Positions 48,200-59,610 of a stretch of DNA of 64,000 nucleotides are shown here, piece by piece. The position numbers were made by a program, and so were the translations under genes. The notes under the pieces are model-generated. The model did not search any database. It was not told where the DNA came from and saw only the letters and a list, made by a program, of their open reading frames with translations. Each line of letters opens with the position of its first letter. The first letter of the stretch is position 1. The stretch is from Saccopteryx bilineata. Lineage: Eukaryota; Chordata; Mammalia; Chiroptera; Emballonuridae. The stretch is taken from contig NC_089495.1 of the NCBI RefSeq assembly GCF_036850765.1, forward strand, positions 193,829,847 to 193,893,846, written 5' to 3'.

Positions 48200-48752
48200 C
48201 TCTCACCTCCACTTTCTTGCCTTGCTCTAAGTATTGTCATAGGACTTGGTTTAGGCCAGTGAGGGTCAATATGGGATTCCGGTGGAACTATTGGGAAAGA
48301 TGAGCTCTCCGTCCCCGGGGAGTGCCGAGCTGAAAGGTGAGCCTGGAGTTGATGGGCACCATCTTTGCCGCCACATGGAAAAACCTGGGTGGGAGTAAAA
48401 CCAACTCAGAGGTTTTACTCCATCTGAACGCGGAGTGAGATGTATTCCTCCTGACATCATTTGAGCACCTGGAGCCAGCCATGCCTGATGTCAGTCCCAG
48501 CATGTAAATCATTACATTTATATTTTTCCCAAGCCAGCTTGGGTTAAGTTTCTTACTCTTGTGATCAAAAGAGGCCCTGATAGAGTCCGTAGAACTTGAA
48601 CCCTATTTAAAGTGTGTCTGTCCTTCTCTATCCCCAGTACAACCTTAGGCTGGAATCACTTATCATTCTGCATTTAACTGAGGCAACAGGACAGAAGAAA
48701 GACCATGACGTTGGGGCCCAGGGGGAAAGCAAGGCCGTCAGCTGGTACTCAC

Positions 48753-48895
48753 TATAAGAAGGTATCCCATAGGCTTGCGCTGGAGGAGGGTAAGCTGCAT
48801 AGGGGGTGGCCTGCTGAATCCCCGCGCTGTACTGAGTCTGGCCGTAGGCAGCCATGGCCTCGGGAGGCTGGCCGGGCAGGACACGGGGACAAGGT
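48753..48895 (-). CDS. EYA2: EYA2 coding exon C3 (residues 51-99)
   Basis: The acceptor TTCCACGCAG ends at 48896 and the donor TATA|GTGAGT begins at 48752. The exon supplies the last base of Arg51, then a proline-rich start ([13 protein letters not shown]), then [19 protein letters not shown], and ends at YGIPSY plus one base of a serine codon. The tyrosine/glutamine/proline-rich composition is typical of the EYA N-terminal transactivation region. An in-frame ATG at 48855-48853 (residue 65) lies in a strong context (GCCATGG) and could serve as the start in transcripts that skip C2. Identity to human is high downstream of this Met and lower upstream of it. Confidence 0.96.
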
Positions 48896-49536
48896 CTGCG
48901 TGGAAGGAGAGAAGATTAAATCTGCAAGCCCAGCCCAGCTTCCCTTCCCCCTTATTTTGGTATCAACACTACTATTTTCCTTTGGGTATTTACTCTTTCC
49001 GGGCCAGAGACGACTTACGTGCTCATCAAATTCCATTTCATTGTCCCTCTTCCTGGGCCTAGGATGACTGCATTTCCTGTGTCCCTTGGCAGTCACCATC
49101 CAACTGTGTGCCTGGGTTCTGCCCAGGGGAACATAGAAGCCACTCCCAGGTGTGGCTAACAAAGCCATCCCCTGTGACCCTCCTGCCCTCTCTCCTCTTG
49201 GCAGCAAATGCGGAAGGCACAGGTTGAGATGGCAGAGCTCTAACGTGGACACACCCCGGATCCTCGAGGCAGTGTGTGGCAAGGCGCCTCCCTGGAGAGT
49301 TTCACCCGATCCACACGGCCTTTTATGTGAGTTGAGAAATACAGTTTTGTTGTGTTAAGCCGCTGAGACCAGGGTTTACTGGTTATTGCAGCAGAACCTA
49401 TCCGACCCTGACTATCTACTCGTATTTAGATACCCTCCCAGCTGACTGCAGCGTTGAAAGGGCTGTCAGTCAAGATGCCCTGCTCTTAGCCAAGGAGTGG
49501 GCACGTGATACGAGGAGACAAGGCAAGGGTACTCAC
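48896..49536 (-). other. EYA2: EYA2 intron between C2 and C3 (641 bp)
   Basis: About 49035-49412 resembles the 3' part of an ancient LTR-like repeat (a TTGTGTTAAGCC tail followed by a GCAGCAGAACCTA stretch). The rest is unassigned. Confidence 0.8.
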
Positions 49537-49582
49537 CTCGCCAAGAGCTGGGACACGCGTGGAAGGGCCGATGTGGTGACGC
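49537..49582 (-). CDS. EYA2: EYA2 coding exon C2 (46 nt; residues 36-51)
   Basis: A small exon too short for ordinary ORF detection. The acceptor is CCCCTCCAG ending at 49583 and the donor GAG|GTGAGT begins at 49536. Its 46 nt read, in the phase left by C1, as the end of a glycine codon, then VTTSALPRVSQLLA and the first two bases of an arginine codon. Human EYA2 has a 46-nt exon here ending in VSQLFSR, so length, phase and the VSQL core agree. Because 46 is not a multiple of three, skipping this exon would shift the frame of C1 relative to C3. A hAT transposon sits 43 nt upstream of the acceptor on the transcript, across the expected branch-point region. Confidence 0.93.
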
Positions 49583-49625
49583 CTGGAGGGGAAAAGACAA
49601 AGTTGAGGGGCTTTAGCTGTTAGAG

Positions 49626-49977
49626 CAGGGGTAGTCAACCTTTTCATACCTACCGCCCACTTCTGTATCTCTGTTAGTAGTAAAATTTTCTAACCGCCCA
49701 CCGGTTCCACAGTCATGGTGGTTTATAAAGTAGGGAAGTAACTTTACTTTATAAAATTTATAAAGCAGAGTTACAGCAAGTTAAAGCATATAATAACAAT
49801 TACTTACCAAGTACTTTATGTCGGATTTTCGCTAAGTTTGGCAGAATAAATCTTTATAAAACAACGTACTATCATTAAATCTATCTTTTTATTTAGACTT
49901 TGGTTGCTCCGCCACCGCCCACCATGAAAGCTGAAACGCCCACTAGTGGGCAGTAGGGACCAGGTTGACTGTCACTG
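49626..49977 (-). mobile_element. Non-autonomous hAT transposon, family 3, next to the C2 acceptor
   Basis: 352 bp, same length and opposite orientation to the copy at 10280-10631. Low end CAGGGGTAGTCAACC. TSD TGTTAGAG at 49618-49625 and 49978-49985 is perfect. Its near end is 43 nt upstream (transcript sense) of exon C2. Confidence 0.94.
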
Positions 49978-50164
49978 TGTTAGAGTGATGTTCCATAGAA
50001 GTTGTGACTTCAGACGCCTTAAGTGGGGAGAAACTTAAGACGCTGCCAGCCAATAGCCATGAGGCTTTGGGCAGACCGCCTAGAGTCTCTGGGCCTCAGT
50101 CCCCTCCTGTGAAATGGGGGGAAATCTTTATTTCACGTGGTTGCGTAAGGATCCAATGAGAAGA

Positions 50165-50350
50165 TGATAATGATGTCCGTCCACATTTAATGTGCCAAGC
50201 TCTCTTCTAAATCCATTATCCAGGCTGACTATTTTAATGCTCATACTCATCCCTTGAGCAGGGTTCCAGTGACAGTCCCCTGTCACCGAGGAAGCCCTGG
50301 AGGCACAGCGAGTTTAAGTTACTCACCCGAGGCCACACAGGTCATAAGGG
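50165..50350 (-). mobile_element. MIR fragment
   Basis: Reverse MIR: TTTAATGTGCCAAGCTCTC, later GAGTTTAAGTTACTCACC. Confidence 0.65.
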
Positions 50351-50861
50351 GTAGATCTGTGCTCTACACCTAGGTGGTCGGGCTCCAGAGTTCGTCTCTG
50401 CAACCAGGACGCTGCAGCCCACAGTGACGATCAGCATTACATAAGAGCAACTCGCATACACCTAGAAGTTCACCACGTGCCAGGCCCTGTGTTCACTGCA
50501 TGTCTGGATGATCTTATTCCATCCTCACTATGGTACAAGGCTGGCAATGGCATTCTCCCCAAAGTGCAGATGAAGAAACTGGGGGAGGCCAAGTAGTGCC
50601 TCGCTCAAGCTAAACAACCTCCGGGCATGGGAACCACCCCTTGAACCCAAGGGTGGTTGACTGTCCATTCCCTTAATCATCAGGTGAGTTAATTCCGTTT
50701 GAGTCCCAAACCACTGAGGTGAGGATGGGAGTCCTGAAGTCCATGCGGAGAGTTACAACTGGAATTAAAAAGTGGGACAATGTCAGCATGGATTGCTCAC
50801 AGCAAGAAGGAACTGTGTGAGGCTTTTGTTCCTGCTATAGATGTGAGAATGTGTCGTTGTG

Positions 50862-50863
<2 letters not shown>

Positions 50864-50893
<30 letters not shown>
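50864..50893. repeat. (TG)n microsatellite
   Basis: About 15 TG units. Confidence 0.95.
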
Positions 50894-50898
<5 letters not shown>

Positions 50899-51639
50899 GG
50901 TACCGAATGGCAGTGTAAAAACAGATTTCTCATTATGTATCATATTAAAAGAAAAGCTGGAACAGTCTAATACTGAGAGAAGCCCCTGGGGCACAGTAGG
51001 GTGATTGCTCGGTGCTAATTTCCCTGCTCTGGCTTTGCTGCTCCGGGCGGGGCCTCCGCTTCTCATTCTCCCGAGGACTAGAGAATGAACCGTCACATCC
51101 TGAAGTAGACACTGCCTTGTTATTGGTATCGAGTGCGTTTAGTACATAAGTTACTGAATTAAACATTTTGAATATGTTTTCTTTAATAAATATGTAAATA
51201 TTCCTAAAAATCGGAATCTATGGAAACATTCCTATAAATCTGAAGCAAGAGTCTTTGCCCCACAACCACTCTGCCATGATTTGCACGTTCCCCTCACTCC
51301 AGCTCCCACCGTTAGCTGAACCGTGGGGAGATCTGCCTCCCCCACAAGGGCAGGCCCCCTCTCCTGCTGGGCAAACCCCAAACCTGTAATCCTCTCCTAT
51401 TCCTACCCGGCAGCCCAGGAAGGCTGTGCAAGCCAGATATAGGCATTCAGGAAGTGCAAAGAGATTTTCTTTTTATAGATGGTGTAATTTGGGGAAAGTG
51501 CACGCTTTTATCTGGGTTTTGTTTTGGGGAGGGGTTGTTATTTTAAAAGCTGGTCTCACATTTTAATTTTCATCCTGAGACACGTGGGGGAATTGAAAAT
51601 GAATGGATTATATATGGAATGATCTTCTTCCTCTCTCCC

Positions 51640-52195
51640 TTCTTCCTTTTTTTTTTTGCCAGCTAAGGATGGTGCAGACCTCATTGAGGATCCTGATGGT
51701 GTGTGACAATGGAAGGCTCTCAAAACGCCTTCCCTTCTTTGGGCATCTGGGCTGGGACTGTGTCAAGGATGAAGATGGGTGCCGAGGTGGGGCAGGGACT
51801 CCCGGGAGCAGAGAGCTTCTCTCTTCCTCTGGTATTCTCGCTGTGGTCCGGGGCTGTTCGTCCTCGGAGGTCATGCGAACCAGTAGGCCCACCTGCAGTT
51901 GTAGCTGCACGCCATCTGTATACAAGGAAGTGGGCATGTGGGCAATGCCAACCTTGATGTGCAAGGTGGAGCAGTTGGCATCACTCTTCAAGGCTCAGGT
52001 GACAAGCTGGTGCTCAGCGTAGCCTGGGCTGTCTCTCAGTGATGCCCAGACACCTGCTTCACCACTTTTGGGTGCCATTGTATTTGATGGCTTTCTCCAG
52101 GTGGCTTCACCGTGTCACCGTGTGTCTCAGAAGGATGGGGCTGGCACATCATAAGGGGCAGGCAGCTCTCCAGCATGGAGGGGCACAGAGCCTCC
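51640..52195 (-). pseudogene. Possible processed-pseudogene fragment, parent unknown
   Basis: On the minus strand a 127-codon open frame (51991-51608) runs into an A-run of 11 (T-run at about 51646-51656), as a retrocopied message would. The sequence is GC-balanced, unlike the surrounding repeats. I do not recognise the protein, and no clear TSD was found, so a chance frame beside a T-run is equally possible. Confidence 0.25.
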
Positions 52196-52208
52196 TCCAT
52201 TTACTTCT

Positions 52209-53336
52209 TTTTTTTATTTTTTTAAAAATAATTTTATTTTTTTAATGGGGTGACATCAATAAATCAGGATACATATATTCAAAGATAACATGTCTTTCAT
52301 GTTATTCAAAGCAGGTTATCTTGTCGTTCAATTATGTTGCATACCCATCACCCAAAGTCAGATTGTCCTCTGTCACCTTCTATCTAGTTTTCTTTGTGCC
52401 CCTCCCCCTCCTCCTTCCCCTCTCCCTTTCCCCCCTCCCCCCGTAACCACCACACTTTTATCAATGTCTCTTAGTCTCACTTTTATGTCCCACCTATGTA
52501 TGGAATAATGCAATTCCTGTTTTTTTCTGATTTACTTATCTCACTTATAATGTTATCAAGATCCCACCATTTTGCTGTAAATGATCCGATGTCATCATTT
52601 CTTATGGCTGAGTATTATTCCATAGTGTATATGTGCCACATCTTCTTTATCCAGTCATCTATTGATGGGCTTTTTGGTTGTTTCCATGTCCTAGCCACTG
52701 TGAACAATGCTGCAATGAACATGGGGCTGCATGTGTCTTTGTGTATCAATGTTTCTGAGTTTTTGGGGTATATACCCAGTAGAGGGATTGCTGGGTCATA
52801 AGGTAGTTCTATTTTCAGTTTTTTGAGGAACCACCATACTTTCTTCCATAATGGTTGTACTACTTTACATTCCCACCAACAGTGTATGAGGGTTCCTTTT
52901 TCTCCACAGCCTCTCCAACATTTGCTATTACCTGTCTTGTTAATAATAGCTAATCTAACAGGTGTGAGGTGGTATCTCATTGCAGTTTTGATTTGCATTT
53001 CTCTAATAACTAAAGAAGATGAGCATCTTTTCATATATCTGTTGGCCATTTGTATTTCTTCCTGGGAGAAGTGTCTGTTCATGTCCTCTTCCTATTTTTT
53101 TTTATTGGATTGTTTGTTTGTTTGTTGTTGAGTTTTATGAGTTCTTTGTATATTTTGGATATTAGGCCTTTATCTGAGCTGTTTGAAAATATCATTTCCA
53201 TTTAGTTGGCTGTCTGTTTATTTTGTTATCAGTTTCTCTTGCTGAGCAAAAACTTCTTAGTCTGATGTAGTCCCATTCATTAATTTTTGCCTTCACTTCT
53301 CTTGCCTTTGGAGTCAAATTCATAAAATGCTCTTTA
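52209..53336 (-). mobile_element. LINE-1 3' end, copy 1 of a tandem pair
   Basis: Contains the end of L1 ORF2 and the 3' UTR, with the A-rich 3' tail at 52209-52230. The longest remaining ORF2 stretch is 155 codons (53082-52615). A TSD TCCATTTACTTCT lies at 52196-52208, but its partner is at 54497-54509, beyond copy 2. Confidence 0.9.
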
Positions 53337-54496
53337 TTAATAATTTTATTTTTTTAATGGGGTGACATCAATAAATCAGGATACATATATTCAAAGATAA
53401 CAAGTCCAGGTTATCTTGTCGTTCAATTATGTTGCATACCCACCACCCAAAGTCAGATTGTCCTCTGTCACCTTCTATCTTGTTTTCTTTGTGCCCCTCC
53501 CCACCCCCTATCCCTCTCCCATTCCCCCCTCCCCCCCCATAACCACCACACTCTTATCAATGTCTCTTAGTTTCACTATTATGTCCCACCTACGTATGGA
53601 ATAATACAGTTCTTGTTTTTTTCTGATTTACTTATTTCGCTTCGTATCATGTTATCAAGATCCCACCATTTTGCTGTAAATGTTCCGATGTCATCATTTC
53701 TTATGGCTGTGTAGTATTCCATAGTGTATATGTGCCACATCTTCTTTATCCAGTCATCTATTGATGGGTTTTTTGGTTGTTTCCATGTCCTGGCCACTGT
53801 GAACAATGCTGCAATAAACATGGGGCTGCATGTGTCTTTACGTATCAATGTTTCTGAGTTTTTGGGATATATACCCAGTAGAGGAATTGCTGGGTCATAA
53901 GGTAGTTCTATTTTCAGTTTTTTGAGGAACCACCATACTTTCTTCCATAATGGTTGTACTACTTTACATTCCCACCAACAGTGTATGAGGGTTCCTTTTT
54001 CTCCACAGCCTCTCCAACATTTGCTAAAACCTGACTTGCTAATAACAGCTAATCGAACAGGTGTGAGGTGGTATCTCATTGCCGCTTTCATTTGCATTTC
54101 TCTAATAGCTAAAGAAGATGAGCATCTTTTCATATATCTGTTGGCCATTTGTATTTCTTCCTGGGAGAAGTGTCTATTCATATCCTCTTCCCATTTTTTT
54201 ATTGGATTGTTTGTTTGTTTGTTGTTGAGTTTTATGAGTTCTTTGTATATTTTGGATATTAGGCCCTTATCTGAGCTGTTGTTTGAAAATATCATTTCCC
54301 ATTTAGTTGGCTTTCTGTTTATTTTGTTATCAGTTTCTCTTGCTGAGCAAAAACTTCTTAGTCTGATGTAGTCCCATTCGTTAATTTTTGCCTTCACTTC
54401 TCTTGCCATTGGAGTCAAATTCATAAAATGCTCTTTAAAACCCAGGTCCATGAGTTGAGTACCTATGTCTTCTTCTATGTACTTAATTGTTTCACG
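53337..54496 (-). mobile_element. LINE-1 3' end, copy 2 of a tandem pair
   Basis: Same L1 region with a 290-codon open ORF2 C-terminal stretch (54451-53579), including the [12 protein letters not shown] and [16 protein letters not shown] motifs. It extends about 60 bp further 5' than copy 1. Its 3' end (53339) joins copy 1 with no poly(A). Retroelement remnant, not a host gene. Confidence 0.9.
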
Positions 54497-54599
54497 TCCA
54501 TTTACTTCTGAATTTAAAACTCTACACCTCTTCTTCCTCCTCGGCTTCCTAAGGATGAAGGGAGGAGCTCAATGGCTGGCCAGAGCCCCTGGGAGGAGC

Positions 54600-54624
54600 T
54601 CATTCATTCATTCATTCATTCATT
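54600..54624. repeat. (CATT)n microsatellite
   Basis: Six units. Confidence 0.9.
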
Positions 54625-55299
54625 GCCTACCACGTGTTGGGCATACGTTAGGAACTGGGTTCCAGGAGTGAGCAAACGTAGTCAAGGTCCCTACCCTCAA
54701 GAACCTTCCTGTTTGGCAGGGAGATGGTTGGCAAGCAAAAAGTACACAAATCAGTACTTAATTATAATTCTAATTATTGCACCAGGAACCTTAATGTGCA
54801 CCGGCTCGGCCTGGGGACCGTGTTAAAGCGCAGACTCCAGTTCTGTAAGGTGAGGGAGCTCCCGGGTGATGCTGACACAGCCAGCCCGAAGCCACATTCG
54901 GCGTAGTGAGAGAGCTTAGATCACGAGCTAATAAAGACCTACAGATTAGAACGAAGGACCACAATTCTGAGTTTGTAAAAATAAATGTCCATGCTGAGAG
55001 TTACACCCTCAAACACAAACTGGGGCCAAAAAATTCATCTAATTAATCAAGGTAAAGATCCAATTTTAATATGAGGAAACTAAAAAAGCTGGGATTTGTG
55101 TGCTTAAGTGCACACTTATGTGTAATTGTGTGTGCAGGTGATTGTGTGAAGTAACCTGCCCAAGGACACGTCTGCTCTGTTCATTCATTCATGCATTCAG
55201 CAGATGTTTATTATGCACCTACTGTGGGCTAGATCTACAGCCCAAATCTCGGCATCTGTTAACTTAATATTCCTTCTGCAGAAGGTGTGTGTGCAGAAG

Positions 55300-55480
55300 G
55301 GGTCAGACCCAGATTGAAATCCTAACTCTGCTGCAACAGAACTATCTGACTCTGAGCCCGTCCCTTCTTTCTCTGAGCCTCCTTTTCCACATCTGCAAAA
55401 TGGGGCAACAGCTCATTCCCGAAGGGTTACTGCACGGATTACACAGGCAGGTATCTGCCAAACGGTGCAGCAGCCATTAT
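55300..55480 (+). mobile_element. MIR fragment
   Basis: CACATCTGCAAAATGGGGC box preceded by TCTGAGCCTCC. Confidence 0.7.
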
Positions 55481-56634
55481 TAGCTTTCCATTCTCCTGGG
55501 GCTCTTGCTTAAGCCGCTTAAATCTGGGAGCCCAATTTGAATGTTCACACTTCTTTTTTTTTTTTTACCTCTCACTGGGAGGATTAAGAAGCTAATGATT
55601 CTGAAAGCAGCAACCACTATTATGATGTCTAATTGGACCCCAGGGGCTGCTTCTAGCTGATCACTGTGAGATGAGACAATTTCCAGGGAGATATTTTGAG
55701 GCAGGTCTTCGCGATAAAAAGGCACATGTCTATAAACTGTGTCAGCTCACCTCCCTCGTGTGGGTGGTGTAAATTGCTCCCAGATCAGGGACAGAGACAG
55801 CAGGAGGGATCACTGTATTAAAAGTCCAGAAGTGAGCACCCCGATTTCGATTCACATTGAGTGACCATGTGACAGTGAACAAGTCATCTGTCCATCGTGG
55901 GGGGTATTCCTGAGGACTGAGAGGAATGAGGCCAGCATATCCCAGAGTGTGGGGATTTAAGGGGATAATAAATATATGTCCTATGTAAATCATCACAAAT
56001 TTCTTTTACTGCCTATTTGAATCATAAGAAGACTATCAGAGTCATAACTTTTCATTTCTGGAACCGGTCTTAAGCCATCCTTTTAAAATGGATTTATTGA
56101 AAGGGAATCATTTCAAAGAAAAATAAGTAAGCAAGTGACAGGATGAATATATGGCGGAGAAAGTAGCCCGAGAAGGTGTGAGGTTTGTGAGGCACCCCAG
56201 TAAGTGAAAGTCCTTTCCCCACGGAGAGCATTAGGTAACTCATAATACTCTGTGTCCTTTTTTCATAAAGAGGGGCTTGGCAATTTCCTTAACACGAAAC
56301 CAATTCTGTTCCGTGCAGATAGGGGTCGTTCCAGGTGCCAGCTCCCCCAGGAAGCCAGCTGAGAAAGGCTGAGAGGTGGCAAAGCTGAACGTGACCAGTG
56401 GCTGCCCAGGTGAGGACCCGGGCAAAGCTCTGGACAGCTAAAGTGGGCGAGGGTGAAATGAATTGAAATCTGCCAGCCCCAGGCTAGAACCGATGAGACT
56501 GAAACACAATTAGACCACGTCAGGAAGTTTGAGAAGATGACAGCCCAGCTTGTTCATAGGGTGGTGGCTTCATCTCTCGAAACACTTAATGAGATTATAG
56601 CTTTGGTTTTTGCAAAATGCATTTGCATTTAAAA

Positions 56635-56818
56635 TTTTTTAAAAATTGATTTTAGAGAGAGAGAGAGGAGTGGGGAGCATTCATTTGCTGTTCCACTTAG
56701 TTGTGCATTCATCGGTCGCTTCCCGTTTGTGCCGTGACTGGGGATGGAACCTGCAACCTTGGTGTTTTGGGATGACTGTCTAACCGATTGAGCTAATTGA
56801 CCAGGGCCACGTATCTGC
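56635..56818 (-). mobile_element. Older, diverged tRNA-derived SINE
   Basis: GA-rich tail at 56655-56670, decayed head ending TTGACCAGGGCC. Confidence 0.7.
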
Positions 56819-57033
56819 ATTTTAAAAGAAAAAGAATTTCTCTATTCAGCTTTATTTTCTTAGTTCTCCAACTTTCCTCCAACCTTCCAGAAGATGGGAT
56901 ACATGCAAATCCAGTTTTCCCTTGAATGGTAGTGAAGGACAGCTATTATTTTGCAAGTGGCCCCTGCAGGTCAGGCACTGTGCTAACCTGCAAGGGTCTT
57001 ATCTTCTTTATTCTCCTTAAGAACCAGACGAGG

Positions 57034-57952
57034 AGGCTCTGATTCAGCCTGAGCGTCTGCATATCTAACTAGCTCCCAGGTGATGCTGGGGCTTCTGGCC
57101 CACCAGCCACTCTGAACAGCAAGGTGCTGGCTCTGTGGTTCCACAAATCCTCTTGTGCATCAAAATCACCCTGGAAATTCTGCTAGCACCTTGGGTATTA
57201 TCTGTACTTCACAGACTTGGAAAAGGAGGTGGGGGGGGAAGTAAAGGAAACTGGACTAAGGATTCAAAGCCGATATCAATCTGAAGCTCTCTGTGATTTC
57301 TCAAGACTGCTCTGGATCCATTCACCTACCTGTCCATCCACCCACCCCGTTCATCCATCCTTCCATCCATTTATCTATCCCTGCACCCACTTACCCATAA
57401 ATAATTTTTAGCAGCCTAACAGGAGCTGGGCACAAAGTTATGTACACATTTGGAACAGATTTTTAAGTATATATATATATGGATAAAAAATTGTCTTTGG
57501 TCTTGGAGGAATTCAGCATTTAGGACAACAGTTCTCAACCTTGGGTGCACAATAAGCTCATCTGGAGAGCTTTAAAATATCCTGTTGCCTGGGTGACACT
57601 TCTGACCAATTAGAGGATGAGATCTGGACATTAACATCAATTTTTTTTTAACTTCCCAGGAGATTCCAACGTGTGGCCAGTTTTAAAGCCCAGCAGCGTC
57701 AACATACCTGGGACTTGTTCGAAATGCCGATTCTCGGGGTTCCTGTGCAAACTTGTATCGAATCAGAGAGGCTGGGAGTGGGGCCTTGCAATCCGTGTGC
57801 TAGCAGAATTTCCAGGGCGATTTTGATGCACAAGAGGATTTGTGGAGCCACAGAGCTAGTACCTTGCAACTCAGAGTGGCTGGTGGGCCGGAAGCCTCGG
57901 CATCACCTGGGAGCTTGTTAGACATGCAGACGCTCAGGCTGGGTCAGAGCCT
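57034..57952. repeat. 156-bp inverted repeat with 607-bp spacer
   Basis: Arms 57034-57189 and 57797-57952 align without gaps after reverse-complementing, with 14 mismatches by eye (about 91%). Each arm includes a MER5A-like core (GCTCCCAGGTGATGC). The spacer holds a third, diverged MER5A-like copy near 57530-57670. Confidence 0.92.
57318..57392. repeat. (CCAT)n-like imperfect microsatellite
   Basis: Repeated CATCCA/CCATCC words. Confidence 0.8.
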
Positions 57953-59039
57953 GCAGTGTAACGAGGTCCCCAGGTGAGTCTACACACATTAAAGAGGGAG
58001 AGACAGACAGCTTACCTCTGCTCAGTGTTTTCAGGCAGGCCACTCTCTCTCTCACATTCCATCCTGCTTTATTGTTCATAGACATTCCCACCATCTGAAA
58101 TCCCTTAATTGTTAAGAAAAAAATTCAGCACCTGCCGCCACAGTCTGGGAGCGGGGGCGTGTCTGTCCTGTTCACTATGATACTCCCTGCGCCCATTCCA
58201 GAGCCTGATCCACAGCGGGCTTTTGGGGACAATTTACCAAACAAACCTCCATTATTTAGAGGGGAGACTGAGGCTCAGAGAAGAGTAGAGATTTGTCCAG
58301 GTTCACAAAGAGCTGAGGACATGGCTGGGATCCACAGGTGCCTGACTGAGCCCCCACGTGGGAAGTGATTGCTGGGAGCAGAGGGACGGTCACCATACAA
58401 AGTCCCCGAAGGCGGGCAGTGGAACGGGCTTGGATCTCCACAGGGTCCTCAGTGCCTCTAACACAGTAGGTATACCAAACAGTCTGTTGTCTACATGATT
58501 AGAGAAACAAAGGAACAAAAGGGACTCTACCAACTCTCTCTGTGGAGGGGCTCGGGAGGCAGAGGCGATGCTGGATAAGGGGGAGTCTGTAAGGCAGAAC
58601 TGAAGGGGGAGGGAACCTTCTAGAAATCAAGGCTGCAGATCCACCTCTAGAAATTGATTCGCCTTTAAAAATGTGGAAAGATGGGCAACCCTGCAGGGGG
58701 TACAGCGTGTGCAAAGGCCGTGAGGTGTGTAACCCCCAGGGGCTTACAGAGGGGAGCAGTCAGTCAGTCCTGTAGTCTTGCATTCAGCACTTGTCTTCTG
58801 TCTTCATTCATTTGACAAATACTTCTTAAGCACCTACTGTGTGTCACACCCTGTTCTCAGCAGTGGGGATACAGAGGCAACTAAAGTAGTAGACAAGGTC
58901 TTCCCTCTGAGAACTCATACTCTAGGAGAGGCAGACAAATAACAGTGGACATGTAACTTCTGATAGAGAGTAGGAATAGGAAGAAAATAAAACAGGACAT
59001 GAAACAGTATGGATGGGTGTTCTGTTGGCTGCCCCTCAA

Positions 59040-59610
59040 AACTGGCCCAGAATCTGACCGGGTCTCACGACTCCATCGCTATCACTCCATCCAAGCCACA
59101 ATCAGTTCTCACTAGGTTACTGTAACGCCTTCCTCTCGGGACTCTGGGCTGCCATTCTGTCCCTACTCCTTATTACATGTAGTCTGAAGGATCCTGTCAA
59201 TATGTAAATCAGATTACAACTCACCTGCTCCAAACCCTCCCATGCTTCCATTTCACTCAGGGTAGAAACCAAGGTCTTCCCAATAGGTCACAAAGTCCGA
59301 CATGGTCTGACCCTGGTTATCTCTGTGACCTTGTTTTCCCCACGGTCCCCTTGCTCACTGAGCTGCAGCCACACTACCCTCCTTATAGCTCCTAAGGACT
59401 CTGGGAACATGCTGCCCCAGGGCCTTTGCACTTGCTGCTTCTACTGCTCATAAGGTCTTCTTTCATGTCCCCCCCAGAGTGCCTTCCCTCATCTCCTTCA
59501 GGTCCTTACTCAAGCGTTACCTTCCCAGTGACACCTTTCCTAGACACCCTAACAAACACTGGAACCCCACTCCCACCCCATAGTATATATCAACATTCAA
59601 CATGTGACAT
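59040..59610 (+). mobile_element. L2 element
   Basis: Long L2-like stretch including CCCCAGGGCCTTTGCACTTG and CCTTCAGGTCCTTACTC. Confidence 0.65.

Larger units (their letters stand above)
43637..48752 (-). other. EYA2: EYA2 intron between C3 and C4 (5.1 kb)
   Basis: Holds three long SINEs (two of them an inverted pair), an old hAT-Charlie-like fossil, a MIR copy and a probable L2 piece near 46890-47100. Bases 43750-44560 and 48220-48740 show nothing I can name. Confidence 0.85.

Noticed and set aside
53579..54451. A 290-codon minus-strand frame as a host gene
   Set aside because: It is the C-terminal end of LINE-1 ORF2, 5'-truncated, inside a retrotransposed block with a TSD.
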